Origin: Enhydrobacter aerosaccus
GTDB lineage: Bacteria > Pseudomonadota > Alphaproteobacteria > Reyranellales > Reyranellaceae
NCBI GenBank assembly: GCA_903832005.1
Contig: CAIKZO010000133.1
Span: forward strand, 1-50,732
DNA: 50,732 nucleotides
Reading direction: 5' to 3'
In this document: positions 8,641-16,259 of the stretch, one piece after another
Layout of the letters: every line of letters begins with the position of its first letter
How positions within the stretch are numbered: the stretch's first letter is position 1
Notes under the pieces: generated by a model
Database searches by the model: none
What the model was told of the DNA's origin: nothing
Seen by the model: the letters and a program-made list of their open reading frames with translations, nothing else
Position numbers and translations under genes: made by a program

Positions 8641-9399
8641 ATGACACCGCCGGATCTCGACCGGACCTTCGCGCTTTTTCTCGATGTCGACGGGACCTTG
8701 GTCGAAATCGCCGCGACCCCGGAAGCGGTGGTCGTGGCGCCGGGCCTTCCCGGTCTTCTCGCCGATCTTCACACCCATTTGGACGGCGCCGTCGCCATCG
8801 TGAGCGGCCGTCCGCTCGCCCAGATCGACGAACTGCTTCATCCGTTCTGCGGCAGTGCCGCGGGCGAGCATGGTGTTGCCATCCGCTTCGGCGACGGGAC
8901 GGTTGAGGAGCTGCCGGTCGGCATCGCCGTGCCCGAGGATTGGCGCGAGGCGCTGGGCGCATCGGCTGCGCGCTGGCCGGGTGTGCGCATCGAGCCCAAG
9001 CCGCATGGCGTCACGATCCATTACCGATTGGCGCCCGAGCACGGCAACGACGTCTGGAGGGTCGTGCGCGCGCTGGTACCCGAGGATCACCCGTGGTTCC
9101 GCCTGCTGCCGGCGCGCGAGGCGGTCGAGATCGGATTGCGCGCGGCCTCCAAGGGCCAGGCCGTCGAGCGGTTGATGCGGCAGGCGGCGTTCCAGGGCCG
9201 CAAGCCGATCTATGTCGGCGACGACTTCACAGACGAGGCAGGCATCAGCGCCGCCACGGAACTGGGCGGCATCGGCTTGCGGGTCGGCGAGGTTTTCGGC
9301 GGCGATCCCGCGCATGTCCGCGCCTGGCTGAAGCGCGGCTCCGATCGGCTCGCGGGCAAGGTCACGGCCGGCACGGTGCCGAAAGGAATTGCGCCATGA
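8641..9399 (+). CDS. otsB: Trehalose-6-phosphate phosphatase
   Basis: The 252-residue HAD-superfamily enzyme dephosphorylates trehalose 6-phosphate. The nucleophile motif is FLDVDGTLVEIA with D15 and D17. SGRPLAQID follows as the second conserved block, then KPHGVTIHYR from the substrate-binding cap, and GDDFTDE near the C-terminus for Mg2+ binding. The ATG at 8641 is preceded by GGAGGG at good spacing, which I prefer over an in-frame GTG eight codons earlier. The stop codon overlaps the ATG of the GH15 gene (ATGA at 9396-9399), so the two are translationally coupled. The product completes trehalose synthesis with OtsA, encoded last in the operon. Confidence 0.92.
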   Translation: MTPPDLDRTFALFLDVDGTLVEIAATPEAVVVAPGLPGLLADLHTHLDGAVAIVSGRPLAQIDELLHPFCGSAAGEHGVAIRFGDGTVEELPVGIAVPEDWREALGASAARWPGVRIEPKPHGVTIHYRLAPEHGNDVWRVVRALVPEDHPWFRLLPAREAVEIGLRAASKGQAVERLMRQAAFQGRKPIYVGDDFTDEAGISAATELGGIGLRVGEVFGGDPAHVRAWLKRGSDRLAGKVTAGTVPKGIAP

Positions 9400-11195
9400 G
9401 CACGCTCGATCTCGGCGTCATCGGCAACTGCGCCATTGCGAGTCTTATCGATCGCAACGGCCGTCACGTCTGGCATGGGCTCGGCCGCCTCGACGGCGAT
9501 CCGGTGTTCAACGCCCTGCTGGGCGGCAACGAGCCCAAGGCGGGCTTCATGGAAGCCGCCGTCGCCGGTGCGAAGGAAGGCCGCCAGCGCTACCTGCCCA
9601 ACACCGCGATCCTCGAGACCACGATCGAGGGCACTGGTGGCACGATGCGGGTCACCGACTTCGCGCCGCGCTTCCGCCGCTTCGGCCGCAACTTCCGCCC
9701 GCCCATGCTGGTGCGCCGTCTCGAGCCGATCGCCGGCCGGCCGCGTGTGACCATCCGCGTGCGGCCCACGTTCAAGTACGGCGCGGAGAAAGCGCAAACC
9801 ACCAGCGGCAGCAATCACATCCGTTACTTCAGCGACGACCAGGTGCTGCGTCTCACGACCGATAGTTCGATCAGCGCGATCCTGCACGAGCAGGAATTCT
9901 CGCTCGACCGGCCGATCACGCTGCTGGTCGGCGCAGATGAAAGCGTGCCAGAGAATCCCGACACGTTGGCGCGTTCGTTCATGGCCGAGACGCTGTCCTA
10001 CTGGCAGACCTGGACGCGCGACCTCAACATTCCGTTCGACTGGCAAGCGGCGGTGATCCGCGCTGCCATCACCTTGAAGCTCTGCAGCTTCGAGGATACC
10101 GGCGCGGTGCTGGCAGCCCTCACGACCTCGGTGCCCGAAGCCGCCGGCACAGTGCGCAACTGGGATTATCGCTTCTGCTGGCTGCGCGATTCGTTCTTCA
10201 CGGTGACGGCGCTCAACCGGTTGTCGGCAACCAAGACGATGGAAGGCTTCGTGCGGTTCATCGTCGACATCGTCGAGTCGGGCAGCTCGCGCGGCGAGGC
10301 CGACAAGATCGCGCCGCTGTTCCCCATCGCGCCCGGCAACGACACGACCGAGCTGCTTATCGACAGTCTGCCCGGGTATCGGGGATACGGACCCGTGCGG
10401 ATCGGTAACGCCGCCGTGAGTCAGATCCAGAACGACACCTATGGGTCCATGGTGATGACCGCGGCGCAAATGTTCTGGGACGAACGCTTGCCGCGCCAGG
10501 GTGACATGGAGCTCTACCGCCAGCTCTGCGTGGTCGGGAACGAAGCCCACCGGGCGGCGTTGACGCCAGATGCCGGGCTTTGGGAATACCGTGAGCGCGC
10601 AGAGGTCCATACATTTTCAGCGGGCATGTGCTGGGCGGCCCAGCACCGGTTGGGCATGATCGCCCGCCGCGTCGGCGTCGATTCCGAATCGCGCGAGTGG
10701 CTGGCGCGGGCGGGCGTGCTGCGCCAGGAAATCCTGAAGCGCGGCACGACGAGCGAGGGCTGGCTGTCCGGCACGCTCGATCGCGACATGGCCGACGCTT
10801 CGAGCCTGGTGCTGCCCGAGATCGGCCTGCTCAAGTACGACGATCCGCGCTTCCACGCGACGCTCGACATGGTCGACAAGAAGCTCATGCGCAACGGCTT
10901 CATGATGCGCTACATCGAGGCCGACGATTTCGGCAAGCCGTCAAATGCCTTCCTGCTTTGCACGTTCTGGTATATCGATGCGCTGGCTTCGGTCGGCCGG
11001 CGCGAGGAAGCGCTCGAACTGTTCAACAATGTCCTCGCCCGGCGCAATCACGTTGGCCTGTTGTCCGAGGATCTCGATCCCGTATCGGGCGAGCTGTGGG
11101 GCAATTTCCCGCAAACCTATTCACAGGTGGGGCTCATCCTGTCCGCCATGCGCCTGTCGCGCAGCTGGGAGGAGGGCCTGTGGCACGCCTCGTAG
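9396..11195 (+). CDS. GH15-family glycoside hydrolase (glucoamylase/trehalase-like)
   Basis: The 599-residue protein has the two-part layout of bacterial GH15 enzymes: an N-terminal beta domain with LGVIGNCAIASLIDRNG, then a catalytic (alpha/alpha)6 barrel from about residue 210. WDYRFCWLRDSFFTV is the canonical substrate-binding helix. GLLSEDLDPVSGELWGNFPQ near the C-terminus carries the Glu that acts as catalytic base in the family. GH15 members of this form hydrolyse alpha-glucans or trehalose. Sitting between otsB and otsA, with overlaps on both sides, it is tied to trehalose or maltooligosaccharide turnover; a trehalase role is possible but not shown. No signal peptide is seen, so it should be cytoplasmic. 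Confidence 0.88.
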   Translation: MSTLDLGVIGNCAIASLIDRNGRHVWHGLGRLDGDPVFNALLGGNEPKAGFMEAAVAGAKEGRQRYLPNTAILETTIEGTGGTMRVTDFAPRFRRFGRNFRPPMLVRRLEPIAGRPRVTIRVRPTFKYGAEKAQTTSGSNHIRYFSDDQVLRLTTDSSISAILHEQEFSLDRPITLLVGADESVPENPDTLARSFMAETLSYWQTWTRDLNIPFDWQAAVIRAAITLKLCSFEDTGAVLAALTTSVPEAAGTVRNWDYRFCWLRDSFFTVTALNRLSATKTMEGFVRFIVDIVESGSSRGEADKIAPLFPIAPGNDTTELLIDSLPGYRGYGPVRIGNAAVSQIQNDTYGSMVMTAAQMFWDERLPRQGDMELYRQLCVVGNEAHRAALTPDAGLWEYRERAEVHTFSAGMCWAAQHRLGMIARRVGVDSESREWLARAGVLRQEILKRGTTSEGWLSGTLDRDMADASSLVLPEIGLLKYDDPRFHATLDMVDKKLMRNGFMMRYIEADDFGKPSNAFLLCTFWYIDALASVGRREEALELFNNVLARRNHVGLLSEDLDPVSGELWGNFPQTYSQVGLILSAMRLSRSWEEGLWHAS

Positions 11196-12565
11196 TCGTC
11201 TCCAATCGCGTTCCCATTCCGAAGTCGCGCGGTGCGACCGCGGGCGGCCTGGCTGTTGCCTTGCGCGATATCATGACGCCGGGTTCGATGTGGTTCGGCT
11301 GGAGCGGCCGGCTCACGGCCGAGCCGTCGCTGCAGCCGTCGATCGTCGATGCGCGCGGCGTGACCTATGCGACCGTCGATCTCGCGAGCGACGCCTACAA
11401 GGCCTTCTATGTCGGTTTCGCCAATGGCGTGCTGTGGCCCCTGTTCCACTTTCGCCTCGGACTGATGCGGTTCACCCGCGAGGACTACGAAGGCTACCTG
11501 GCCGTGAACCGCAGCTATGCCGATGCGCTCGGCCTCGTGCTCCAGCCCGGCGATACGATATGGGCGCACGATTATCATCTGATCCCGTTTGGCCGCATGA
11601 TGCGCCAGCGCGGCTTCCGCGGGCCGATGGGCTTCTTCCTGCATGTGCCGTTCGTGCCGCCGTCGATGATGGAGGCGGTGCCCGTCGGCCGTGAGCTGAT
11701 CGAGGATCTCTGCGCTTACGATCTGCTGGGCTTCCAGACCGAGGAGCATGCGCGCGATTTCCGCGACTGCGCCGAGCGCATGGTGGGCGCCGAGGTCAAC
11801 GGCGAATGGATCAAGCTGAACGGCCGCCTGACGCGCGCCTTTGCCGATCCGATCGGCATCGACGCCGAAGCCTTCGCCCGTGAAGCCGGTCGCGCCGCGA
11901 CCGACAAGGCCGTGCAGCGCATGGCGGGCAGCATCGTCGGCCGCGAGATCGCGATCGGCGTCGACCGCATGGATTATTCCAAGGGCCTGCCCAACCGCTT
12001 CGAGGCCTATTCGGCGCTGCTCGGGCGCTATCCCGAACATCACCGCAAGGTCCACCTGCTGCAGATCTGCCCGCGCTCGCGTGAGGAGGTCGACGAATAC
12101 CGCAAGCTGCGTTCCGAACTCGACCGGCTGGCCGGCCGCATCAACGGACGGTTCTCGGATTTCGACTGGACGCCGCTGCGCTATTCGACACGCGCCGCGC
12201 CGCGCTCCACCCTCGCGGGTCTTTATCGTCTGGCCCGCATCGGGCTGGTGACACCGCTACGCGACGGCATGAACCTGGTGGCCAAGGAATATGTCGCCGC
12301 GCAAAACGACGACGATCCGGGTGTGCTGGTGCTGTCGAAGTTCGCAGGTGCTGCCCAGGAGCTGACCGAGGCGCTGATCGTCAATCCGTTCGATCCCGAC
12401 GCGATCGCCGATGCCATGCACCAGGCGCTTACCATGCCGCTGCCCGAGCGGCGCGCCCGCCACATGGCGCTGAAGGAAAAGGTCTATCGCACGACGGCCG
12501 CGCTCTATGCCCGGACCTTCATCGACGCGTTGGCCGCGCGCGCGGCACCAAAGATCGCCGCCTAG
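11180..12565 (+). CDS. otsA: Trehalose-6-phosphate synthase
   Basis: The 461-residue GT20 glucosyltransferase makes trehalose 6-phosphate from UDP-glucose and glucose 6-phosphate. Compared with E. coli OtsA, each active residue sits at plus one: R10 and G23 in the N-terminal loop, Y77, W86, D131, H155, R263, K268, D362 and E370. The GVDRMDYSKGLPNRFEAY and DGMNLVAKEY motifs are intact. The start is a GTG at 11180-11182 with GGAGGAGGG just upstream, placing it 16 bases inside the end of the GH15 gene, so the three genes form one coupled operon. The stop is only 4 bases from the converging flavoprotein gene. Trehalose here probably serves stress protection. Confidence 0.95.
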   Translation: MARLVVVSNRVPIPKSRGATAGGLAVALRDIMTPGSMWFGWSGRLTAEPSLQPSIVDARGVTYATVDLASDAYKAFYVGFANGVLWPLFHFRLGLMRFTREDYEGYLAVNRSYADALGLVLQPGDTIWAHDYHLIPFGRMMRQRGFRGPMGFFLHVPFVPPSMMEAVPVGRELIEDLCAYDLLGFQTEEHARDFRDCAERMVGAEVNGEWIKLNGRLTRAFADPIGIDAEAFAREAGRAATDKAVQRMAGSIVGREIAIGVDRMDYSKGLPNRFEAYSALLGRYPEHHRKVHLLQICPRSREEVDEYRKLRSELDRLAGRINGRFSDFDWTPLRYSTRAAPRSTLAGLYRLARIGLVTPLRDGMNLVAKEYVAAQNDDDPGVLVLSKFAGAAQELTEALIVNPFDPDAIADAMHQALTMPLPERRARHMALKEKVYRTTAALYARTFIDALAARAAPKIAA

Positions 12566-12569
12566 CCGA

Positions 12570-13184
12570 TCACCACATGGTCTGGGCGGCGCGGCCGGCC
12601 CATTCGCGGTCGTAGGTCTCGCCGCCCACCGTGTTCTTGCTGAGCGCGGCCAGGATCTGGCCGGCGCTGGGGAGGCTCTTGGGATCGACGTGATGCGCGG
12701 GATTCCACAACTCGGACCGGATGAGGGCGCGAGCGCACTGGAAGTAGACCGTCTCCACCGCCATCACCAACACCGAGCGCGGCGCTTTCTCCTCGACGGC
12801 AAAGGACTCGAGTAGCGCGGGCGCGACGCTGAGATGGGCGCGGCCGTTGACCCGCAGGCAGTTGCCGACGCCCGGGATCAAAAAGAGCAGCGCCGCGCGC
12901 GGGTCGAGCACGACATTGCGCAGCGAGTCGATGCGGTTGTTGCCGCGTCGGTCGGGCAGCATCAGCGTCTTTTCGTCGTGGATGCGCACGAAGCCCGGTC
13001 TGTCGCCGCGCGGCGAGCAGTCGATGCCTTCAGGCCCGACCGTCGCCAGCGAGACGAACGGCGAGGCCTCGATGTAGGCGCGATAGTGCGGCGTGATCCA
13101 GGCCGCTTCCTTCACGATCGAGGCATCGCCCGGGATGCCGTAAAGCTTCTCCAGTTCCTCGACGCTGCTCACGATGTCGGACAT
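12570..13184 (-). CDS. FMN-dependent pyridoxamine 5'-phosphate oxidase-family protein (MSMEG_1061/DR2398 type)
   Basis: This 204-residue split-barrel flavoprotein carries the subfamily's WITPHYRAYIEASPFVSLAT opening, DCSPRGDRPGFVRI in the middle and GNNRIDSLRN as the cofactor-contact block. Members are small FMN- or F420-type oxidoreductases of unknown substrate, seldom true PNPOx enzymes. The start ATG at 13182-13184 has AGGAAAG upstream, lying at the end of the toxin gene 9 bases away, so it may be read through from the toxin-antitoxin operon. No membrane or export signal is seen. The assigned family is safe; the function is not known. Confidence 0.82.
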   Translation of the reverse strand: MSDIVSSVEELEKLYGIPGDASIVKEAAWITPHYRAYIEASPFVSLATVGPEGIDCSPRGDRPGFVRIHDEKTLMLPDRRGNNRIDSLRNVVLDPRAALLFLIPGVGNCLRVNGRAHLSVAPALLESFAVEEKAPRSVLVMAVETVYFQCARALIRSELWNPAHHVDPKSLPSAGQILAALSKNTVGGETYDREWAGRAAQTMW

Positions 13185-13193
13185 GGCGCTTTC

Positions 13194-13580
13194 CTACCAA
13201 AGGCGTTTGACGCCGTACCTGTTGAACACTCGCTCGTTCGACACAAGAGTCAAATCGTCGAGCAAGGCCTGCGCAATCAGCATCCGATCGAACGGATCAC
13301 GATGTATGCTGTCGAGGGCGCCGGCGTGCTGGGCATGCGCCATGGAAACGGCGAGTTGCAAAAAGCCTTCGGAGCGAACCGAAGCTTCCATGTTCTCGGC
13401 GACGAGACGCGCCTCGGGCAGTTTGCCGATCCGAAATTTTGTCGCGATTTCCCAAGCCGTAACCGCGCTAACGAAGACTTCCTCGTCTTCGGCCTCGATT
13501 GCTATTCGAGCTTTCCGGGTGAGTTTTGATTCGCCGGCAAGCCACCACAGGAACGTGTGGGTGTCGAGCAACAGTGGCAC
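13194..13580 (-). CDS. vapC: PIN-domain toxin (VapC-like ribonuclease)
   Basis: The 128-residue PIN nuclease has the acidic metal site at D6 (LLLDTHTFLWW), E44 (TAWEIATK) and D95 (HRDPFDRML), all in the usual order. It belongs to the PIN group that pairs with Phd/YefM antitoxins. The start is a GTG at 13578-13580, one base after the antitoxin's TGA, so translation should depend on the upstream gene. VapC toxins cleave tRNA or rRNA when their partner is degraded. Sequence is full length with no frameshift, so the toxin is probably active. Confidence 0.9.
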   Translation of the reverse strand: MPLLLDTHTFLWWLAGESKLTRKARIAIEAEDEEVFVSAVTAWEIATKFRIGKLPEARLVAENMEASVRSEGFLQLAVSMAHAQHAGALDSIHRDPFDRMLIAQALLDDLTLVSNERVFNRYGVKRLW

Positions 13581-13581
13581 G

Positions 13582-13812
13582 TCAGGATTCCCAAAGCTTC
13601 AGTTCCTCTTCAGGAAGAGGTTCGAAGAATTCCGGGCCGATCTTTATCTTGCCCTTGAGCCGACCGAACTTGCGCTTTGGCTTGGGCGCGACGGCGACGA
13701 TCCTGGCGACCGGGTCCTTGCCGCGGGCAAGCACGATCTCCTCGCCCGCCTCGGCGCGGGCGACGAGCTTGGAAAGGTTCGTTTTGGCAGCATGAATCGT
13801 GTACGTCGGCAT
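13582..13812 (-). CDS. Phd/YefM-type antitoxin partner of the PIN toxin
   Basis: This 76-residue protein opens with MPTYTIHAAKTNLSKLVARA, the DNA-binding half of prevent-host-death antitoxins, followed by EEIVLARGKDPVARIVAV. The C-terminal tail PEFFEPLPEEELKLWES is the acidic, flexible region that would wrap the toxin. It lies directly upstream of vapC with the stop and start separated by one base. The ATG has no visible Shine-Dalgarno (GTACTGATTT precedes it), which suggests a leaderless or weakly initiated transcript. The short AT-rich gap upstream contains repeated TAGCTAA boxes that may be its own operator. Confidence 0.9.
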   Translation of the reverse strand: MPTYTIHAAKTNLSKLVARAEAGEEIVLARGKDPVARIVAVAPKPKRKFGRLKGKIKIGPEFFEPLPEEELKLWES

Positions 13813-13822
13813 AAATCAGTAC

Positions 13823-13843
13823 TTAGCTAACAAGCCTAGCTAA
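13823..13843 (-). promoter_or_regulatory. Repeated TAGCTAA boxes upstream of the antitoxin, candidate autoregulatory operator
   Basis: TAGCTAA occurs at 13824-13830 and again at 13837-13843, spaced 13 bases apart. The first lies in a perfect 8-base palindrome TTAGCTAA (13823-13830), the second in the near-palindrome CTAGCTAA. They fill almost all of the 32-base gap before the antitoxin ATG, where Phd-type antitoxins normally bind. Confidence 0.45.
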
Positions 13844-13844
13844 T

Positions 13845-15221
13845 TCAAGCCCAGCGCGCCGGCGAGCTGCCGAGCGGTTCGGCGGGGCGAGCGTAGTAGC
13901 ACGCAGTTTCGCTCATCTGGATGACAGGCTTGAGATGGCGCAGGCGGCCGAACGGGCCGTCGCTTTCCATCAGAAAATGCGCCAGCTCGGCATCAGGAAT
14001 GTCCTTCAGGCCGGTGCTGCCGTCGATCGTGCCGAGGCTCGCCAGCCAGTGCGCGACCTGGACTAGCGACACGCGCACCAGCCACGAGCCGCCCTGTTCG
14101 GCACGGCGGGCGAGGCCCACCATGGCGCCCAGCGCCGCGAGATAGCCCGCGATGTAGTCGAGCGCCTGGACGGGGAGGTTGCGCGGCTCGGCAAGCGAGC
14201 CCTGCGTTGCAGCCAATCCCGTCACGTTCTGCACGATCGAGTCGAAGCCGCGCCGCCACGCCCACGGGCCTTCGTGGCCATAGGCGCAGATCGACACGCA
14301 GACGATACCGGGCCGCAGCGCCGCCACCTGTTCGGGCGAGAAGCCGCGCGCAGCCAGCGTGCCGGGCCGATAGCCTTGCGTGAAGACGTCGGCCTCCTTG
14401 AGCAGGCCGGTCATGGTCTCGACGCCCGCGGACTCCCGAAGGTCGATCCAGGCGCAGCGCTTGCCGTGGCCCGTGTCCATCAAGATTTCGGTTTGATAGG
14501 GCAGATGCGGCGCGGCGACATGCAACACGTCGGCACCGTTCTCGGCCAGCACGCGGCCGCTGGTCGGGCCGGCCAGCACGCGGGTGAGATCGAAGGCGCG
14601 AATGCCCGAGAGCGGGCGTTCGCCTTTCGGCAAGGGCTGCGCCGGCGCTTCGCCGATCTTCACGATGTCGAGCAGCGGCAGCTTGGCGACCGCGATGCCA
14701 TGCGGATGGGTGTTCCATTCCTCGCGGCTGCGCGAGAGGCCACCGACGCAGTTGCCCGCGGCGATCGCGTCCTCGATATCCTGGCCCTTCCATTTGGCCA
14801 CGGCTTCGGCCAGCGCCTCGCGCGTGCCTTCCTTGGCGCCGGCAATGCGCAGCGCGCCTTCGCGGTGATGCGGATGGTTGGTGTGCAGGAACATCGTGCG
14901 GCCGTCGACGGTCTTGTAGTGACCGGCCAGCGGATCCCACGACACCGGCTTCTTGCCGTTCTGCAGTACGTAGGTGTTCGAGCGCAGCGATGCGGCCGCG
15001 GCGTGACGGTCGATCGAGGCCGACTGCGGCTTGCCGGTCTTGAGACGCCACAGATCGGAGAGGGCAAGGCCCACCGCGCCGAGTGCCGCCGATCCCGCGC
15101 GGCCCACGCGCCACGGCGAAGCGAAGATTGGATCCTCGCCACTGGTGAAGGTGAGCGAATCGTCGGCGCGCTTCTGGCGGCCAAGCAGTCCGAGGACGTC
15201 GTGCGTGAGGGTCTCGCTCAT
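13845..15221 (-). CDS. Family III CoA-transferase (CaiB/BaiF) with permuted domain order
   Basis: The 458-residue protein has the family III signatures in an unusual order. The normal N-terminal motif, PLSGIRAFDLTRVLAGPTSG, appears only at about residue 203. It is followed by GHGKRCAWIDL, QGYRPGTLAARGFSPE, GFDSIVQNVTG and the catalytic-Asp region VQALDYIAGYLAAL with D355. Residues 95-200, including GRTMFLHTNHP and EDAIAAGNCVGGLSRSREEW, resemble the C-terminal half of an ordinary CaiB protein. Such an arrangement exists in a set of proteobacterial CoA-transferases. The substrate is unknown. Its ATG overlaps the stop of the hydrolase upstream (ATGA), so the two are coupled. Confidence 0.82.
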   Translation of the reverse strand: MSETLTHDVLGLLGRQKRADDSLTFTSGEDPIFASPWRVGRAGSAALGAVGLALSDLWRLKTGKPQSASIDRHAAAASLRSNTYVLQNGKKPVSWDPLAGHYKTVDGRTMFLHTNHPHHREGALRIAGAKEGTREALAEAVAKWKGQDIEDAIAAGNCVGGLSRSREEWNTHPHGIAVAKLPLLDIVKIGEAPAQPLPKGERPLSGIRAFDLTRVLAGPTSGRVLAENGADVLHVAAPHLPYQTEILMDTGHGKRCAWIDLRESAGVETMTGLLKEADVFTQGYRPGTLAARGFSPEQVAALRPGIVCVSICAYGHEGPWAWRRGFDSIVQNVTGLAATQGSLAEPRNLPVQALDYIAGYLAALGAMVGLARRAEQGGSWLVRVSLVQVAHWLASLGTIDGSTGLKDIPDAELAHFLMESDGPFGRLRHLKPVIQMSETACYYARPAEPLGSSPARWA

Positions 15222-15928
15222 TTGTCGATGATCTCGGTGAGGAGTTTCATCAACACGTCGGGGCAGGTGATGTGCGGATTGTGGCTGGCGTCGATCTCGT
15301 AATATTTCCAGCCGGCCTCGCTCTTGGCGCGCTCGCCGAACTGGCGGAACACGTCGCCTGGGCCGTTCTTCTTGGCATAGATGTAATGGCGCGGCGGTGG
15401 CGGCTCCGCCGACTCGAGCTTGATCTTCTGCTCGAAAGTCTTGATCGGCTGCGGCCGGCGCCGCGGCACTGCCCAGGCCTGATCTTCTGGCGAGGTGTCG
15501 GGCGGCATCGGATTGAGCGGCAGCTTCCAGCCCTCGCCATCCTTCATCGCGCCTGCGCGCATATTGCCTTCTGCCTTGGGCCCGGTGAGATCGAACAGGC
15601 TTTGGCCATTCTTGGGCGCGAAGGCGTCGATATAGACCACTTTGGCGATGCGGTTTCTCACTCTGTCGGCGACCCCGGTGGCGACCATGCCGCCGTAGGA
15701 GTGACCGAGCAGGACCACGTCCTTGAGGTCCTCGAACTCGATCTCGCTGACGATGTCCTGCACATGGGTTGAAAGATCGACGTCCGGCCGCGCCAAATGG
15801 GCGCGGGCGCCGAGGCCGGTGTAGGTCGGCGAGAAGAAGTCGTGGCCGGCCGCCTTGAACAGCGGCCGCATCTTTTTCCAGGCCCAGGCTGCAGACCAGG
15901 CGCCATGCGCCAGAACGATTGATGCCAT
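15218..15928 (-). CDS. Alpha/beta hydrolase (esterase/hydroxynitrile lyase-like)
   Basis: This 236-residue protein has the alpha/beta-hydrolase fold. ASIVLAHGAWSAAWAW is the oxyanion strand-turn, GHSYGG gives nucleophile S77, and DASHNPHI near the end carries the catalytic H216. The shape and length match plant-like salicylate esterase/hydroxynitrile lyase relatives found in many proteobacteria. I chose the ATG at 15926-15928 because GGGAGG lies 9 bases upstream; two in-frame ATGs further upstream (15934, 15955) lack suitable spacing. Coupled by an ATGA overlap to the CoA-transferase, it may hydrolyse an ester or thioester in the same route. It is divergent from feoA. Confidence 0.82.
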   Translation of the reverse strand: MASIVLAHGAWSAAWAWKKMRPLFKAAGHDFFSPTYTGLGARAHLARPDVDLSTHVQDIVSEIEFEDLKDVVLLGHSYGGMVATGVADRVRNRIAKVVYIDAFAPKNGQSLFDLTGPKAEGNMRAGAMKDGEGWKLPLNPMPPDTSPEDQAWAVPRRRPQPIKTFEQKIKLESAEPPPPRHYIYAKKNGPGDVFRQFGERAKSEAGWKYYEIDASHNPHITCPDVLMKLLTEIIDK

Positions 15929-15986
15929 GTCCATCTTCCTCCCGCTGGTAGCCATCCCGGCCGAATGCTATTACGAAGCACTCGCA

Positions 15987-16259
15987 ATGACCGATACCTC
16001 AACCTTAGCACTGGGCGAAGCCCGCGTGGGCTTCCGCGGCCGCATATCCGCTCTGGATATGAGCCGTGCCGACGGAGCGGGATTGCCGGCGCCGGAACTG
16101 GAGCGCCGCCTGCTCGAACTGGGCTTCGTCGAGGGTGCCATGGTCGAGCTCCTGCACCAGGGCCTGTTCGGCGGCGATCCCATCGCCGTGAGGGTGGCCG
16201 CAACCACCATCGCGTTGCGCCGCCGGGAAGCGATGGCCGTCGTGGTGACCCCGCAATGA
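15987..16259 (+). CDS. feoA: Ferrous iron transport protein A
   Basis: This 90-residue SH3-like cytoplasmic protein contains the FeoA core ERRLLELGFVEGAMVELLHQG, then GDPIAVRVAATTIALRRREA. FeoA proteins associate with FeoB and are needed for full Fe2+ uptake. The ATG at 15987 lies in CGCAATGACC with no strong ribosome site. The stop overlaps the feoB start in ATGA at 16256-16259, giving translational coupling. The 58-base gap to the divergent hydrolase shows no obvious Fur or Irr box. Confidence 0.88.
   Translation: MTDTSTLALGEARVGFRGRISALDMSRADGAGLPAPELERRLLELGFVEGAMVELLHQGLFGGDPIAVRVAATTIALRRREAMAVVVTPQ

Noticed and set aside
8122..9315. Upstream extension of the aminotransferase frame, antisense to otsB
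   Set aside because: It only reflects GC-rich codon bias opposite the trehalose genes; the ATG at 8119-8121 has its own ribosome site and the typical family N-terminus.
15929..15986. Possible Fur or Irr box between the hydrolase and feoA
   Set aside because: I looked for a Fur-like 19-mer or an Irr-like TTTAGAA repeat and found no convincing match.
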